A stretch of 5,643 nucleotides of DNA from NCBI GenBank assembly GCA_021199145.1, contig JAJQIP010000033.1:1-5643 (forward strand), read 5' to 3'. The stretch comes from Porphyromonadaceae bacterium. Lineage in GTDB: Bacteria; Bacteroidota; Bacteroidia; Bacteroidales; UBA11471. The notes beneath the pieces are model-generated. The model was not told the origin of the DNA. It ran no database searches and worked only from the letters and a program-made list of their open reading frames with translations. The position numbers were made by a program, and so were the translations under genes. Shown here piece after piece: positions 5,561 through 5,643 of this stretch (positions are counted from its first letter, which is position 1; each line of letters starts with the position of its first letter).

Positions 5561-5643
5561 GAGTTGGAGCAGAAAATTTTTTGTTTGTAGAGACAAAAGA
5601 TACTATAAATCCTTTATGTACATTAAAGATGAGGCATCTATGT

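Noticed and set aside
5584..5597. Short inverted repeat TTTGT-AGAG-ACAAA upstream of the gdhA promoter
   Set aside because: The 5-bp AT-rich arms are expected by chance in such sequence, and no promoter consensus or gene start is clearly tied to it.
5628..5643. ATG codons at 5628 and 5640 that could begin a rightward gene
   Set aside because: Only a few codons remain before the window ends and no exact TAnnTTTG box lies upstream on the plus strand, so no gene can be supported.
1..5643. A hidden novel system such as a defence locus, mobile element or CRISPR array
   Set aside because: The four genes are recognisable metabolic genes with intact motifs, and the noncoding gaps hold only promoter, hairpin and terminator signals. 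No spaced direct repeats, transposase remnants or tRNA-like folds were seen.

Overview
The window looks like a piece of a Bacteroidales (Bacteroidota) chromosome. Three observations point that way. Two promoters have exact TAnnTTTG minus-7 boxes just upstream of genes. Start codons are preceded by A-rich leaders with little or no Shine-Dalgarno sequence. The proteins themselves resemble those of gut and oral Bacteroidales. The genus cannot be fixed by reading alone. All four genes lie on the minus strand, so transcription runs right to left.

Layout from right to left. Positions 5498-5643 are the upstream region of a glutamate dehydrogenase gene, with a promoter at 5530-5560 and a dyad at 5518-5544 that overlaps the minus-7 box. 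The dehydrogenase gene (4163-5497) ends in a strong intrinsic terminator (4107-4145). A short regulatory gap (3997-4106) follows, with an inverted repeat, one or two minus-7 boxes and a small hairpin that would sit at the extreme 5' end of the next mRNA. Next comes a three-gene operon: etfB (3124-3996), etfA (2046-3065) and a 568-residue acyl-CoA dehydrogenase (330-2036). The gap between etfB and etfA is 58 nt and holds a hairpin; the gap between etfA and the dehydrogenase is 9 nt. The operon closes with a 13-bp-stem terminator (271-311). The left 270 bases are AT-rich and carry no gene; they hold a probable promoter pointing out of the window.

Function. EtfB and EtfA form a heterodimeric flavoprotein that exchanges electrons with the acyl-CoA dehydrogenase. 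EtfB carries the DGDTAQVGP motif associated with FixA-like and electron-bifurcating ETFs, so the set may work in the reductive direction (enoyl-CoA to acyl-CoA, driven by NADH) in an anaerobe rather than in respiratory beta-oxidation. That is an inference. The glutamate dehydrogenase has the Phe/Pro/Asp coenzyme-site residues of the NAD-dependent clostridial enzyme rather than the Ser-rich site of the E. coli NADP enzyme. Next to an ETF/acyl-CoA dehydrogenase operon this suggests amino-acid fermentation, although the two units are transcribed separately.

No mobile element, CRISPR array, RNA gene or clearly novel system is visible. The points most worth a second look are the regulatory dyads, the leader hairpin, the coenzyme signatures and the lineage-specific insertions in EtfB and the acyl-CoA dehydrogenase.
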